DNA of 64,000 nucleotides from Vibrio sp. PID17_43 (GTDB lineage: Bacteria > Pseudomonadota > Gammaproteobacteria > Enterobacterales > Vibrionaceae): assembly GCF_002608565.1 (NCBI RefSeq), contig NZ_LIXM01000001.1, positions 1 through 64,000 of the forward strand. The letters run 5' to 3'. This document shows, piece by piece, positions 27,605-35,916 of the stretch. Each line of letters opens with the position of its first letter. The first letter of the stretch is position 1. The position numbers and the translations under genes are program-made. Below the pieces are notes generated by a model. The model was not told the DNA's origin and made no database searches. It saw only the letters and a program-made list of their open reading frames with translations.

Positions 27605-27685
27605 TTAGCGACTAAGCCTCATTACAAGCAAAAAGAAAAATACTAAGTACGCAGAAAATATGGTGATGATCGGTAGATATTTCAT
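27605..27685 (-). CDS. 26-residue single-helix membrane peptide
   Basis: ATG at 27685 follows a near-perfect ribosome site (GAGGAGG, 5 bp spacing). The peptide MKYLPIITIFSAYLVFFFLL-VMRLSR has one hydrophobic helix and a positively charged C-terminus, the layout of small stress-associated membrane proteins and of type I toxins. No antisense RNA promoter was identified. It lies between the S4 gene and the esterase gene. No homology claim is made. Confidence 0.6.
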   Translation of the reverse strand: MKYLPIITIFSAYLVFFFLLVMRLSR

Positions 27686-27739
27686 GGAACCTCCTCATAA
27701 GCTAGGTGTTCGTTATCTCATGAGAATCCCTTAAATTTA

Positions 27740-27803
27740 ATGAATTAGACAAATTCATTATTGCAGGGTTTGACAGGGCAAATTTGAATTTCTCTAATTC
27801 ATG
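27740..27803. promoter_or_regulatory. Dyad operator region upstream of the esterase (GAATT-N5-AATTC)
   Basis: ATGAATTAGACAAATTC at 27740-27756 and GAATTTCTCTAATTCAT at 27787-27803 form a 17-bp inverted repeat with one mismatch. Each arm is itself a GAATT-N5-AATTC dyad. The second arm's core TGAATTTCTCTAATTC recurs exactly at 33634-33649. Confidence 0.5.
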
Positions 27804-27866
27804 GGCATTATGGTTTGCTCAATGAATAATGGCTTCAGTTAACCAAAACCAACAACTGGAGCGACC

Positions 27867-28910
27867 ATGAAATCTAAACTAGCAACTCTTATTCCTACTC
27901 TTTTAATCGGACTATCAAGTTCTGCAGTATTTGCAAATACTGTGTTGGACAAACGTACTATTCCTACCCCGACTGGTGTTTCTAATGAGTTTTCCGCCCT
28001 AATAGAACAACGAGGCACTCAATCACCACTTAATGTTTCTGTACCAACCACAAAAGAAGAATGGATAAAGTTTCAAACGATGTATGACCAATCTGGTATC
28101 GAGCTTGCGCATTACGCGCTAGAGCAGACAGGGACGACGTTTGAAACGAAGCAGATTGGAGGTGTAGATACCTTCCTTGTGACCCCAAAAAATATAGCAC
28201 CAGAATACAAAGATAAGTGGCTTGTCCACATCCATGGTGGTGCTTTTGTCCTTGGTGGTGGAGAGTCTGCAATGAGAGAAGCGATTTGGGTTGCAAACGG
28301 CTTAGGTGCTCAAGTTATCTCGATAGACTACCGCCAGCCGCCACATCACGCGTTCCCAGCGGCTATCGATGATGTGGTGACGGTATGGAAAGAGCTAATA
28401 AAGACGCAGGCTCCTGAAGCGACTGCCATGTTTGGTACGTCCGCTGGTGGTAATTTGACCCTGGCATCAACACTTAAGCTTCAAGAGCTTGGGTTGCCTA
28501 CTCCAGGTGCTTTGTTCGCAGGGACGCCGGCAGTCGATCTAAAAGAGACGTCAGACACATGGCACACATTGAAAGGGCTTGATCCACTTGGCCAACGCGA
28601 AGGCGTGATTCAAGGCACATTTGATCTGTACGCCAATGGGGAGCCTTTGGATAACCCGCTGTTATCACCAATCAATGCAGAAATAGAATCTTTTCCACCA
28701 ACGATTTTCATCTCAGGTACTCGCGATCTTCTATTGAGTGACACCGTTCGAATGCATCGATTATTGCGTAGTGCAGACGTTGACACGCACTTGCATGTAT
28801 ACGATGGTCAAGCCCACGGTGATTACATGAATGGCCTTATTGTGGATATGCCAGAATCAGACGATGCACTGAAAGAGCTTGGTTTGTTCTTCGATAAGTA
28901 CATTAACTAG
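27867..28910 (+). CDS. Secreted alpha/beta hydrolase (hormone-sensitive lipase-type esterase)
   Basis: 347 residues. The Sec signal peptide covers about residues 1-23 (MKSKLATLIPTLLIGLSSSA, then VFA). The HSL-family oxyanion motif HIHGGAFVLGGG and nucleophile motif FGTSAGGN are present, with a candidate Asp in FISGTRDLLLSD and the His in GQAHGDYMNG. It probably hydrolyses short-chain esters in the periplasm or outside the cell. GGAG lies upstream of the ATG. The small peptide gene and mscS follow on the same strand with a 75-bp gap and could be cotranscribed. Confidence 0.88.
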   Translation: MKSKLATLIPTLLIGLSSSAVFANTVLDKRTIPTPTGVSNEFSALIEQRGTQSPLNVSVPTTKEEWIKFQTMYDQSGIELAHYALEQTGTTFETKQIGGVDTFLVTPKNIAPEYKDKWLVHIHGGAFVLGGGESAMREAIWVANGLGAQVISIDYRQPPHHAFPAAIDDVVTVWKELIKTQAPEATAMFGTSAGGNLTLASTLKLQELGLPTPGALFAGTPAVDLKETSDTWHTLKGLDPLGQREGVIQGTFDLYANGEPLDNPLLSPINAEIESFPPTIFISGTRDLLLSDTVRMHRLLRSADVDTHLHVYDGQAHGDYMNGLIVDMPESDDALKELGLFFDKYIN

Positions 28911-28985
28911 TGAGAGTTGAAGCTTTGAGTTCGACTAATTGACTTTTCATATCACAAGGACGTGACTCGTTTGATGGAGGCAGCC

Positions 28986-29189
28986 ATGAAACAAGTACGT
29001 AAATTTTTCTCTTTTTGTACATCGACTTTATTAAAAGCGGTCAGCCATTATTCCACCCACCAATCTTTGATTGATCATGGTTATTCCATAACCCCAATGG
29101 AACAAGCCAAGGTACAGCCAGCCAATAATACTCAGGGTGCACCTAGCGGTGGTCTAAAACAGCCAGTCAACGGGGAGGAAGAGAAATAA
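28986..29189 (+). CDS. 67-residue protein translationally coupled to the MscS-like channel
   Basis: The start at 28986 is set by GGAGG 5 bp upstream; an earlier ATG at 28962 lacks a site. A basic N-terminus (MKQVRKFFSFCTSTLLKAVS) is followed by a polar Asn/Gln/Gly-rich tail and an acidic end. There is no clear membrane segment. The stop codon overlaps the mscS start as TAATG, implying coupled translation. I do not recognise the family; it could be an accessory or regulatory peptide of the channel. Confidence 0.6.
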   Translation: MKQVRKFFSFCTSTLLKAVSHYSTHQSLIDHGYSITPMEQAKVQPANNTQGAPSGGLKQPVNGEEEK

Positions 29190-30973
29190 TGTTAAATCGT
29201 TATATTGCAATCTTATTCTATGCTTTGCTTATTTCTATCAGTTTATCCTCCCGAGCAAATGAACCGGTGAAGTTGGCTGACACATCGAGCCCAAGTGATA
29301 CATTAGCCAGTTTTATGTACGCATCGGATGTGGTGATCAAACATTGGCAAGATGAGACCTTACAACTTCCTGAAGCTCAACAGGCTTATGCTCAGGCTCT
29401 AAGAACCATGGATCTCTCATTGGTACCTAACCGCAGCCGCACCGTCGTAACGATGGAAAGAATCATTTTACTGCGAGAGGTTATTGACCGATTTGATTTG
29501 GATGTTCGTGAAAGCTCGCCAGATCTTAATCAAGTCAGAGAGAATGATTTGTCGTATTGGCGTCTTGGAAACTCCGATATTGTTATCTCCAAGCAATTGA
29601 GTGGAGATAATGTTGACCAATTTTTGTTTTCAGCCGCGACGGTTCAGAGCTTACCCCGTTGGTATCGGACATTAGCTTCGAATGATTACGCCGTGGAGCC
29701 GAGAGATGATCACTATCAAACGTTTTTAGCCAGCCCAGGCCCTTTGATTTCTAAGCGGTACATACAGGCGTTGCCATCTTTGTTTAACCAGTTGTATGGA
29801 CCACTTCCATTGTGGCAGTGGTTTGCATTAGCCTGTGTTCTGTCATTATGTAAAGTAATGATTAAAATCAGCTTTATGTTTGGCGATCGCTGGAACGATA
29901 AGTGGGAAAGTAAAGGGCTCAAGTGGCGAGTAGGCAGGTTAATTTCATTGGTGTCAGTGGTATTGCTACTGATGATGACCAGAAAGTTCATTGATGATGG
30001 TGTTTGGTTAACCGGGGGTATTTATCAGTTTTTCGCTACTTCTTTCTTAGTTGCGCAGTTCGTTTCTGTGTCTTGGTTGATCATGGCAATATTTAACTAT
30101 TTTGCAGAGATCTATGTATTTAAAAAACACAATGGGAAGCACGTAGATTCTTCTCTCATCACTGTCTTGGCGAGAATTGTCGGTGGATTGACGATTGTGG
30201 TGCTTGGTGTTTATGTCATTGAGTATATGGGATTCTCAATCTCGCCCATACTTGCTGGTTTAGGTGTGGGTGGTTTGGCGGTCGCGCTTGCAATTCGCCC
30301 GGTGTTGGAGAATGTGATCAACGGGTTGACGCTCTATGCCGATGGTGGAATCAAAATTGGTGAACTTTGCCGTTATGGTGAAAAACTTGGAACAATCGAA
30401 AGCATCGGGTTGAGATCGACTCGGATCCGAACGTTAGAGCGATCTTTGATTACGATACCGAACTCAGAGTTCGCCAATATGGAAATTGATAATTTAGAAA
30501 GGCGCGATAAACGTCGGATGGATCATGTATTGAGGTTACGTTCGGAGATCAGTTTAGAGCAATTGCGCGTTCTGATAGTTAATATTCGGAGATTGTTACT
30601 CCAACATCCAATGACAGAAGCGGAACCTGTTCGTGTGAGGTTAATTGGAGTTGGGGAGTTCTCAATCAACATCAACATCATGGCGTATATTAGATGCCGA
30701 GACAATGAAGAGTTTATGGCCGTGCAAGAAGATATTCTTTTTGCCGTATTAGCGCAGGTAGAAAGTATTGGAGCGAAAATCGCACACTCCAACCAATACC
30801 AGTTAGTGAAGAAGCAGGGCTCGGATGATGAGGAGCGAAAGACAAAAGCCGCTCAAGTTGTAGCAAAATGGCATGAAGAGGGTGCGTTTCCGTTTCCTGA
30901 TTTCAGCTATGAATACAAACATGAAATCAAAGACACCATTTTATACCCCCAAAAAACCTCTTCAGTTCGATAA
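29189..30973 (+). CDS. Mechanosensitive ion channel of the MscS family
   Basis: 594 residues. A signal peptide covers about residues 1-23, followed by a periplasmic domain to ~200. Several transmembrane helices lie between about 205 and 360. The MscS pore and beta-domain signature is GLGVGGLAVALAIRPVLENV then GLTLY at ~360-385. The cytoplasmic vestibule domain follows, with LRSTRIRTLERSLITIPNSE. It resembles long MscS relatives (YnaI/YbdG size class). It should release osmolytes on hypo-osmotic shock. GGGGAGG lies upstream and the start overlaps the preceding small ORF. Confidence 0.9.
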   Translation: MLNRYIAILFYALLISISLSSRANEPVKLADTSSPSDTLASFMYASDVVIKHWQDETLQLPEAQQAYAQALRTMDLSLVPNRSRTVVTMERIILLREVIDRFDLDVRESSPDLNQVRENDLSYWRLGNSDIVISKQLSGDNVDQFLFSAATVQSLPRWYRTLASNDYAVEPRDDHYQTFLASPGPLISKRYIQALPSLFNQLYGPLPLWQWFALACVLSLCKVMIKISFMFGDRWNDKWESKGLKWRVGRLISLVSVVLLLMMTRKFIDDGVWLTGGIYQFFATSFLVAQFVSVSWLIMAIFNYFAEIYVFKKHNGKHVDSSLITVLARIVGGLTIVVLGVYVIEYMGFSISPILAGLGVGGLAVALAIRPVLENVINGLTLYADGGIKIGELCRYGEKLGTIESIGLRSTRIRTLERSLITIPNSEFANMEIDNLERRDKRRMDHVLRLRSEISLEQLRVLIVNIRRLLLQHPMTEAEPVRVRLIGVGEFSININIMAYIRCRDNEEFMAVQEDILFAVLAQVESIGAKIAHSNQYQLVKKQGSDDEERKTKAAQVVAKWHEEGAFPFPDFSYEYKHEIKDTILYPQKTSSVR

Positions 30974-31025
30974 GCTTCTGGCTTGTTATCTTCAAAAGAG
31001 TAGTGATTGCGTATCACTACTATTT

Positions 31026-32003
31026 TTAGCGTGTAGGTAAAATGTGAGTTCCAACGGTACTTTTTAAACCATGGAGGCAATCAGGCTGCTCAATGGAATC
31101 GAAGTAGCTTTGTATTGCTTGGTGTAGATGCTGGTTAAGCGGAAAGCCGCGCTTAGATTGCAAGTAACCCCCGTTAAGCTGAACTTGGTGCATTTCTTTA
31201 GGGAGCGTTGGAAGAGGGTAGCACTGCAATTCAGGTTCATTCACTGTCATAAAGGTGCTACCAAAACACAAAGCATCAGAGCTTTTGATTTTGTTAATTA
31301 AGACAGAGACACTGTGTGTCGCGAGTGTGACTTGTACTTGGTACCCTTTAGAGAGATATAGTTCTTCAATCGGTGAACGCTTGGTATTAATACCGTCTAG
31401 GAGTATTCGAGCGACAGGGATATCATGAATATCCTCCCAGTCTTGACCTTGGCTTAAGATCGGGTGATCTTTGCGTGCGACAAGGCTAATTTTGATGTCT
31501 TGAAGTTTGTGTTGATAGATATCTTGTGGCAACGGCATGCCTGCAAAATGAATTAAGTAGTCAATATTCCCACTAAGGACATCTAACAAACTGTGCTCTT
31601 GCCAGTACAGCATTTTAAAGCTTGCTTTAGGAAGCGCTTCTCTAAGTGCGCTAAATACCCCGTCACCAAATTGTTCGAGTAAAAAAACATTCATTGCAAT
31701 GGTCACTTCGCCTGTAAATTCTAATGGCTCGAAGTGATGGTACGACTCAACGACTTTCATTATAGGGTTGAGCATTTCATCAGATGCCTCAGCAAGTTTC
31801 TCTGCCAGTTCCGATGGTTCAACACCATGTGCTTTGCGGATAAAAAGTTGGTCTCCAAATGTATCTCTTAATTTAGCCAGACCTCGACTCACGCTTGTTT
31901 GAGAGATGCCGAGCATATCTGCCGCTGCATGAGTATTTTGAGTCTCGACGACAGCTTTCAGTATTTTGAGAAGATTGAGATCCAAATCTTTTAAATCAAT
32001 CAT
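31026..32003 (-). CDS. LysR-family transcriptional regulator
   Basis: 325 residues. The N-terminal winged HTH (LNLLKILKAVVETQNTHAAA, then LGISQTSVSRGLAKLRDTFG) is followed by a periplasmic-binding-like effector domain. The HTH resembles the LeuO/NodD-like subgroup. It is convergent with the mscS gene, with ~50 bp between. Its natural target may have been the marC/mgtE/chaA transport cluster now broken upstream, or the esterase locus, but nothing in the sequence decides this. Confidence 0.88.
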   Translation of the reverse strand: MIDLKDLDLNLLKILKAVVETQNTHAAADMLGISQTSVSRGLAKLRDTFGDQLFIRKAHGVEPSELAEKLAEASDEMLNPIMKVVESYHHFEPLEFTGEVTIAMNVFLLEQFGDGVFSALREALPKASFKMLYWQEHSLLDVLSGNIDYLIHFAGMPLPQDIYQHKLQDIKISLVARKDHPILSQGQDWEDIHDIPVARILLDGINTKRSPIEELYLSKGYQVQVTLATHSVSVLINKIKSSDALCFGSTFMTVNEPELQCYPLPTLPKEMHQVQLNGGYLQSKRGFPLNQHLHQAIQSYFDSIEQPDCLHGLKSTVGTHILPTR

Positions 32004-32236
32004 AAACCCTCACAGCAATAAATAGGAATCGTGCTTATTAGCATATGTGAATCGTTGACAAACTCAATGGTTCATTTTGTAAGCAATGAATAACAAAAGA
32101 TGATGATAAATCGACAAGGTAATCACTGAAACTAGGCTGGGAGCAAAATTTAATGAGTGAGGAATTATTGGTTTGGTACTTGATAATCTATGAATTACAG
32201 CAGTTCAAATTTTCATGTTTTTCTTTTTAATTAAAA

Positions 32237-32270
32237 ATACCCCGACGAATTATCGACGGGGTATATATGG
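32237..32270 (-). terminator. Terminator downstream of the marC remnant
   Basis: ATACCCCG / CGGGGTAT (32237-32244 with 32257-32264), extended by an inner CGA/TCG pairing. On the minus strand it is followed by a T-run. Confidence 0.7.
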
Positions 32271-32323
32271 TTTAATTATTTGGGTGTAATATTTTATGGA
32301 GATTCGTTTTTGTATTTTTAAAG

Positions 32324-32506
32324 TTACAGCAAATGATTTATTTCTAGAACGATTTCTTCAATGCCTAGAGTGAAGAACTGTACGCCCATACAAATTAGAA
32401 GAAAGCCCATGATACGCGTAAATGCATCAATTCCGTTTTGGCCCAGCGCTTTAAGTAGAGGGTACGCCATGGTTAGAGTAAAGGTCGCAATCAACGTAAC
32501 GCCATT
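32324..32506 (-). pseudogene. C-terminal remnant of a MarC-family membrane protein
   Basis: About 60 codons end with TAA at 32324. The fragment begins NGVTLIATFTLTMAYPLLKA, then LGQNGIDAFTRIMGFLLICM and GVQFFTLGIEE. This is the last two helices of MarC/YhgN-type (NAAT) proteins. The upstream ~70% is missing; the frame meets the mgtE-like remnant abruptly at 32506. Confidence 0.6.
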
Positions 32507-32984
32507 CTAATCTATCCAGATTTTGTTCTTCCGCGCTTAGCATGGTGCTTAAGGTGTCGACTGTTGCGTTTGAGTCGATTTTGAGTACTTCGCTTTTACA
32601 AATACCGCCTGCCGAGTAAAGCGGGTAACTTAACGCATCGCGTTCTTCATACTTCTATGCTTCTGGCAATGAGGCTCTTAACTGCACCTGTAAATCGTGA
32701 GGCAATTCTTTGATAAGCAATCGACGATCTGCTGAATGTATGTATTGAAACAAACAAATCGTTGTGCTCGTAGTGAGTTGACTCATCAAACTGACCAACT
32801 CCGAGTTAGAAAAATGATCGAGCAGATTGGCCGCTAAACTCGGGTTAACATCTATGAGCATTTCCCAAATCGCGATACGTTCTTCGTTTGTGAGCTTGTG
32901 GAAAATCGAGGCGAGTTGCTGAGACTCTGCCTGACTAATCAGTTGTGCAGTTTTTTCGCATTGTCGTTTTGTTGCCGAAGGCAT
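32505..32984 (-). pseudogene. MgtE-like magnesium transporter N-domain fragment
   Basis: The frame from 32984 reads an MgtE intracellular N-domain (QLISQAESQQLASIFHKLTN ... LLDHFSNSELVSLMSQL ... LPHDLQVQLRASLPEA), reaches TAG at 32655-32657, and continues in the same frame with YEERDALSYPLYSAGG and then a CBS-like start (SNATVDTLSTML). It ends at the junction with marC. All membrane helices of MgtE are missing. The N-terminal ~35 codons may lie at 33488-33582, beyond the chaA segment. Confidence 0.55.
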
Positions 32985-33471
32985 CCGTACTGGTGAAGTT
33001 AGGCAGCACCAAACAAAGTAGCGCCAGTGGAATAATTGCTACCAAGTAGGCCTTGATGCCATCTAGATTGTAGGTTTGAGTGTGATACTTCAAACCTCCG
33101 ATCAGCAAGGTAATACCTACAAAGCCATTCAACACTGCCATAACAACAGCAAACATAGTGTCCCTTGCTAAGTACGGGTTTGAATCACCGGTAAGCATGA
33201 CGGATGAGACCATGATGACTTCGAGCAGTACAACGGAAAGGGTAAGGATGAGAGTGCCGTAAGGATCGCCTAGTTTGATGGCAAGCGCGTCAGAGTGGCG
33301 TACCACCGAGAAGATCGCGACCATGACCACATAGAACAGGACACCCGTTGTCAGTACGTAGGAAATTGGTGCTAAACCGCCAGTCAGAAGGTTGTCGCCA
33401 ATAAGCTTAAAAAACAGTACGGCGAGAATACCTAAAGGCAATTTGTATTCTTGTTTGAGTAGGTTAAGCAT
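32935..33471 (-). pseudogene. chaA: Truncated Ca2+/H+ antiporter (chaA, N-terminal part)
   Basis: The first ~165 residues match ChaA: hydrophobic N-terminus, SVVRHSDALAIKLGDPYGTL with the alpha-1 acidic motif region, LEVIMVSSVMLTGDSNPYLA and RDTMFAVVMAVLNG. After VLPNFTST the sequence switches to the mgtE-like reading (a 14-residue out-of-frame tail, then a stop). Full-length ChaA is ~365 residues, so the second exchanger repeat is missing and the protein should be inactive. The segment is flanked by 12-bp direct repeats (GTTGCCGAAGGC). Confidence 0.75.
32971..32982 (+). repeat. 12-bp direct repeat, right side of the chaA segment as transcribed
   Basis: GTTGCCGAAGGC, identical to 33488-33499. 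It lies exactly where the chaA frame degenerates. Confidence 0.8.
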
Positions 33472-33480
33472 GTTGAGTCT

Positions 33481-33612
33481 TTATTGCGTTGCCGAAGGCT
33501 CGTTATGTTCCTTTAACGAGGAGATATCGGATGAATACTGCAATTCCTCTGCGGTAAAACGATGTGGTAACAATAAAGGCAATGAAATCGTGTTGAAATG
33601 GTTTAGAGAAAT
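33481..33612 (-). other. Coding-like segment upstream of chaA, possible MgtE N-terminus
   Basis: One minus-strand frame is open from 33612 to TAA at 33481, ending FTAEELQYSSDISSLKEHNE then PSATQ. A TTG at 33582 could start it. PSAT is shared, in the same phase, with the start of the mgtE-like fragment (PSATKRQCEK) through the 12-bp repeat, so this may be the original 5' end of that gene. Confidence 0.35.
33488..33499 (+). repeat. 12-bp direct repeat, left side of the chaA segment as transcribed
   Basis: GTTGCCGAAGGC, 517 bp from its partner at 32971. It precedes the chaA start codon. Confidence 0.8.
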
Positions 33613-33649
33613 TCATATCTGCATCATCAATTATGAATTTCTCTAATTC
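33603..33649. promoter_or_regulatory. 15-bp perfect inverted repeat, shared operator family
   Basis: TTAGAGAAATTCATA (33603-33617) and TATGAATTTCTCTAA (33632-33646), 14 bp apart. The second arm extends to GAATTTCTCTAATTC, identical to the site upstream of the esterase (27786-27800). It lies between the divergent 33712 gene and the broken transporter cluster. Confidence 0.55.
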
Positions 33650-33711
33650 GTATCGTTGAAAAACAAAAAATAATAATAAGGGGGTAAACAACGCTTACTG
33701 AGGAAATAACT

Positions 33712-34071
33712 ATGGAACGTGCCATCTACTTAAATGATAGAAAATACCGAATTTGTGATATCGGGGAAGGGGAATGCACTTTGGTCATTACCTATTCTGA
33801 TGATGTCGAATCCTTGTTTTATAGCTATAGCCATTTGTACTTGGAGTTGGAAAGGGTATTGATAGTAGACATATCACGCTGCTGGAGTCAGAGGCTAGAG
33901 GAAATGACTACGGCAGAATGTGAATTATTGGCCAAAGACATTCAATTATTAGCAGATGTTTATTGGCTTGATGAGGTGAAAGTAATGACTGAATGCAAAA
34001 ATGAATCCCTTGAAATTAGTCTTTTTGATAAGTTTTACTTTCGAAAATTACAGATGCTAAACACGCGATAA
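33712..34071 (+). CDS. Hypothetical protein, 119 residues
   Basis: A GAGG ribosome site lies about 9 bp upstream of the ATG, and codon use looks coding. The N-terminal part (YRICDIGEGECTLVITYSDD) resembles the first strands of an alpha/beta hydrolase, but no nucleophile elbow follows, so it could be a truncated or diverged relative. There is no signal peptide or membrane helix. The stop codon borders a heptamer tandem repeat. The function is unknown. Confidence 0.6.
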   Translation: MERAIYLNDRKYRICDIGEGECTLVITYSDDVESLFYSYSHLYLELERVLIVDISRCWSQRLEEMTTAECELLAKDIQLLADVYWLDEVKVMTECKNESLEISLFDKFYFRKLQMLNTR

Positions 34072-34073
34072 TT

Positions 34074-34108
34074 GCTAATTGCTAATTGCTAATTGCTAAT
34101 TGCTAATT
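34074..34108 (+). repeat. Five tandem copies of the heptamer GCTAATT
   Basis: Five perfect copies between two convergent genes, with a partial copy before. The permease stop codon (TAG on minus, 34103-34105) lies inside the last copy, so copy-number changes would not alter the coding sequence. Confidence 0.9.
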
Positions 34109-35023
34109 GGAATAGGATGCTGATTTTTTCTCGATGTATCTAAAAAATAGGGATAGCCCGAAGCAAATGAGGAAATAAACCAATCCCACTATAAGCCAGA
34201 TCTCAAAAATGTAGCCAGACGAGTTCGCTATTTCTGTGCCAACAAAAGTCATCTCCTGAATTGAGATCAGCGATACGATTGACGTGTCTTTCACCAAGGC
34301 GATAGTTTGCCCGGCAAGTGCGGGTGTAATGGCTTTTAGCACTTGTGGCGCAATGACAAAGCGGTATTTTACCCAGCGAGAAAGGCCAAGTGAATCTGCG
34401 GCTTCCCATTGGCCTTTATCGACGCTTTGCAATCCAGCACGCACGACTTCTGCAATGTAAGCAGAAGAAAGTAAGCCAACACATAACACCCCAGACGCGA
34501 GGTTTTCCCAAAGGTTAGCAGGACCAAATAAGAAGAGTTGAAGCGCGTTAGGTTCGCCACGATAGTTACGCAACCGATCTTCTAATCCGAGCAGGGGAAT
34601 TAATTGGTTGGAAATAAAGAAATAGAAAATGAATACAAACACCAATGGAGGTATGTTTCTCACCAATTGAATGAATGTATTCGCAGGTGTGCGTAACCAA
34701 ACAGAATCAGAAAAACGCGCCAAACCAAGAACGGTACCAAATACGACTGCCAGGGCAATGCCCCATAAACTCAGACGTAAAGTCGAAATCAACCCCTGGA
34801 AGAAGTAGGGTAAGCTGCCGTCTGCTCTTGGCGTCAATAGCAGTTCCAGCGCTTCCTTCCAATGCCAGATGTAGTTCACCCCTACGGTGGAGCGATGATA
34901 GAGCCAACCCCCAACTAATGCACAGATGGCAAGCAGCACCCAATCAAGTAGATTAAAACGACTCAAGAAAAAGCCTGATTTTACTTTGTTAGGTGCAAGG
35001 CGTGTGGTGGTTTGTCCGCTCAA
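34103..35023 (-). CDS. Polar amino acid ABC transporter permease (second permease)
   Basis: 306 residues of the HisM/GlnP type. After a cytoplasmic N-terminus, transmembrane helices begin near residue 25, and the EAA-type loop ADSLGLSRWVKYRFVIAPQV (about 220-240) contacts the ATPase. It is last in the ATPase-permease-binding protein-permease operon, 64 bp after the binding-protein gene. With the 36714 permease it should form the heteromeric channel. Substrate class is polar amino acids. Confidence 0.9.
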   Translation of the reverse strand: MSGQTTTRLAPNKVKSGFFLSRFNLLDWVLLAICALVGGWLYHRSTVGVNYIWHWKEALELLLTPRADGSLPYFFQGLISTLRLSLWGIALAVVFGTVLGLARFSDSVWLRTPANTFIQLVRNIPPLVFVFIFYFFISNQLIPLLGLEDRLRNYRGEPNALQLFLFGPANLWENLASGVLCVGLLSSAYIAEVVRAGLQSVDKGQWEAADSLGLSRWVKYRFVIAPQVLKAITPALAGQTIALVKDTSIVSLISIQEMTFVGTEIANSSGYIFEIWLIVGLVYFLICFGLSLFFRYIEKKSASYSN

Positions 35024-35087
35024 AAACTTAAACTCCGATGTGAACGTGGTAAAAGAGTGGCTCGCTCAAACAACGAGCCATCAAGGG

Positions 35088-35906
35088 TTACTGACCTTGT
35101 GCGATTTGATCTTGCCAATCTAATGTAGAGAACCAGTATTCGTAACGTTCATCTAGCCAGCCATCTTGTGTACGATCTTCAATCCATTGGTTGAAGAGTG
35201 CTTTTTTATCTTCTTCACCTAAGCGAACCGCAAACGCTTCGTTCCCTTTTGATAGGCGCTCAGTAAACGGAATAAACAGTTTGTCTGCGTGCTTGATTGC
35301 TTCATGTTCTGGTTTCGGGCTTGAAGCAATGACAGCGTGAGCATTACCGTTCAGGACTTCTTGGAATGCTTGAGCGTCATCATCAAATTGAAGAATTTTC
35401 GCTTTCGGGAATGTCTCACGTGCGACTTGCACTGTGAACGCACCACGTCGAGCTGCAATTTTTACACGGCGAGAATCAAAGTCTGAAAACTCACTAAAGC
35501 CTGAAGCTAACTCTTTGTTTGCAGCGATTTGAACGCCAGAATGAGAGTAAGGTTGGGTGAACAATACGCTCTTGGAACGCTCTGGTGTGATCGACATGCC
35601 ACCAATGATGACATCAAACTTTTTAGAAAGTAGAGCAGGGATGATCCCGTCCCAAGCGGTTGGTACAAACTCCACTTTCAAGCCCGAATCTGCGGCGAGG
35701 CGTTTTGCTACATCAATTTCAAAACCGATCAATTCGCCTTGTTTGTTACGCATTGCCCAAGGTACGAAAGTCGACATACCGACGCGAAGCGTGCCGCGCT
35801 CTTTAATTTGGTCCACATTTGGGGTCGTTGCTTCTTCTTGTGCAAGCGAAGGCAAAGCAATAGCAAGTCCCAATAATGCGATGATGGTCGCTTTGAATAA
35901 CTTCAT
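35088..35906 (-). CDS. Periplasmic amino acid-binding protein of the ABC importer
   Basis: 272 residues. The ATG at 35906 is set by AAGGAGAT 5-6 bp upstream and begins a clear signal peptide (MKLFKATIIALLGLAIALPS, then LAQ). The family-3 solute-binding pattern follows: RGTLRVGMSTFVPWAM, GFEIDVAKRLAAD, WDGIIPALLSKKFDVIIGGM and ITPERSKSVLFTQPY. It should deliver a polar amino acid to the two adjacent permeases. The exact ligand cannot be assigned. Confidence 0.92.
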   Translation of the reverse strand: MKLFKATIIALLGLAIALPSLAQEEATTPNVDQIKERGTLRVGMSTFVPWAMRNKQGELIGFEIDVAKRLAADSGLKVEFVPTAWDGIIPALLSKKFDVIIGGMSITPERSKSVLFTQPYSHSGVQIAANKELASGFSEFSDFDSRRVKIAARRGAFTVQVARETFPKAKILQFDDDAQAFQEVLNGNAHAVIASSPKPEHEAIKHADKLFIPFTERLSKGNEAFAVRLGEEDKKALFNQWIEDRTQDGWLDERYEYWFSTLDWQDQIAQGQ

Positions 35907-35916
35907 CGTTATCTCC

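Noticed and set aside
33503-33691. 62-codon minus-strand ORF upstream of chaA
   Set aside because: It passes through the inverted-repeat operator and is out of frame with the more protein-like reading of the same segment.
34074-34108. Phase-variable coding repeat
   Set aside because: The heptamer array lies after both stop codons, so slippage should not switch either gene on or off.
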